From positions 1 through 13,304 of the forward strand of contig QMVQ01000024.1 of assembly GCA_003661185.1 (NCBI GenBank): 13,304 nt of DNA, in the 5' to 3' direction. Below are positions 12,719 through 13,304 of the stretch, piece after piece. The stretch is from Candidatus Alkanophagales archaeon (GTDB taxonomy: Archaea > Halobacteriota > Syntropharchaeia > Alkanophagales > B39-G2). Every line of letters starts with the position of its first letter. Position 1 is the first letter of the stretch. Under the pieces are notes generated by a model, which was not told the DNA's origin, did no database searches, and was given only the letters and a program-made list of their open reading frames with translations. The position numbers were made by a program, and so were the translations under genes.

Positions 12719-13304
12719 TTAGAACGTAATGTCTATCTTCTCCTTAAGCCTGCCGTGCGTGATTGTGACAACGTCAGAGCCCTCGCCGAGGAGTTGTCCG
12801 ATGCTGGCGTCCTTAACCCAGATGTAGATATGATAATCGCCGGGCGGCACGAGGCGGCTTCTGGGAATTCTCAGCGGGAGCATGCCGCTCCACGTGCGGT
12901 CGGCGGGATACCAGACGTTCTCGACCACTGCAAAAGTCCAGCGCTCGCCCTTGTAGCTGAGGTCGATGCCAAAGTCTATAAAGTAGGGACCGCCGATGCT
13001 TTGAAGTTGCGTGTTTAGCCTGACGACTTCGCCGAGCGTGTAAACGTCCTTGTCTGCTGAAACAGTGATAATAAACGCAGAAGGTAGCAGTTCGAACGTC
13101 GCCTCGTCGATGTTGCCGTCCTCGTCTTCTACTTGCACTGTGTAGATGCCCGGCTCGGCGTCGGACGTGTCGAGCGTCACGCTCCACTTCCCATCTTGTA
13201 TCTCATCAGTCTCGCTCGGTATCTTCTCATACGCAGGTCCTGCGATTACCGTCACCGTGACGATAACGCCATCCTCCCTGTTCGACGTTCCGTTGATCAC
13301 CAAC
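12719..13304 (-). CDS. Secreted Ig-like beta-sandwich surface protein, C-terminal part
   Basis: A partial gene: the frame is open to the right edge, so the true start and any signal peptide lie outside the window. The visible 194 residues form two repeats of an extracellular beta-sandwich type. The first (about 1-72) begins I-N-G-T-S-N-R-E-D-G-V and contains the strand pattern D-G-K-W-S-V-T-L-D-T ... P-G-I-Y-T-V-Q-V. The second (about 77-182) starts after S-A-F-I-I-T-V-S-A-D-K-D-V-Y-T-L-G-E and ends P-P-G-D-Y-H-I-Y-I-W-V-K-D-A-S-I. Such G-T-S/T-N-R-E-x-G modules are common in archaeal S-layer-associated proteins. The C-terminus has no membrane helix, PGF-CTERM-like sorting signal or charged anchor, so it may be released or held by its N-terminal part. 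Ligand unknown. Confidence 0.75.
   Translation of the reverse strand, partial: LVINGTSNREDGVIVTVTVIAGPAYEKIPSETDEIQDGKWSVTLDTSDAEPGIYTVQVEDEDGNIDEATFELLPSAFIITVSADKDVYTLGEVVRLNTQLQSIGGPYFIDFGIDLSYKGERWTFAVVENVWYPADRTWSGMLPLRIPRSRLVPPGDYHIYIWVKDASIGQLLGEGSDVVTITHGRLKEKIDITF

Overview
The window is archaeal chromosome. The clearest taxonomic marker is a small ribosomal protein S17e gene (7696-7911), a family confined to archaea and eukaryotes. It is supported by strong BRE/TATA promoters placed about 25-33 bp before start codons, several probably leaderless genes, MtaA/MtbA-type corrinoid methyltransferases, and a secreted Ig-like surface protein. Together these suggest a euryarchaeal (Halobacteriota-like) lineage with methyl or C1 corrinoid metabolism, such as a methanogen, an ANME-type or alkane-oxidising archaeon, or an Archaeoglobi relative. 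The exact lineage is inference.

Layout, left to right. (i) aroA (EPSP synthase), converging with and overlapping an ArsR-like regulator. (ii) A minus-strand methyltransferase cluster: two paralogous UroD/MtaA-type zinc methyltransferases and a transglutaminase-fold protein, translationally coupled, with the ArsR-like gene next on the same strand. A corrinoid-binding protein is divergently transcribed from the same short intergenic region. No MtaB, MtmB or MttB-type substrate methyltransferase is present. (iii) An A+T-richer IS200/IS605-type element with a frameshifted TnpA, an intact-length TnpB and a chain of hairpins at its right end that looks like the TnpB omega-RNA scaffold. (iv) A plus-strand run: rps17e, dapA, aroE and a PfkB-family kinase, giving lysine/aromatic biosynthesis plus an unassigned kinase. 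(v) A minus-strand PolX-type protein whose polymerase metal site has lost two of three Asp residues while its PHP phosphoesterase site is complete. It is divergent from a 59-aa HicB-like protein and apparently shares one symmetrical TATA element with it. (vi) The C-terminal part of a secreted Ig-like beta-sandwich protein running off the right edge, followed by a U-rich terminator.

How the genes fit together. The two zinc methyltransferases and the corrinoid protein form a plausible methyl-transfer module: the corrinoid carries a methyl group, and UroD-family enzymes move it to or from a thiol acceptor such as CoM. Regulation may involve the adjacent ArsR-like protein and TTAAG half-sites in the divergent promoter. 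The IS element lies between this module and the S17e operon and is probably a later arrival that can no longer transpose by itself. The most interesting items are the polymerase-dead PolX, the TnpB/omega-RNA locus with a missing canonical RuvC-II glutamate and a broken transposase, and the methyltransferase/transglutaminase cluster lacking a substrate-specific methyltransferase.
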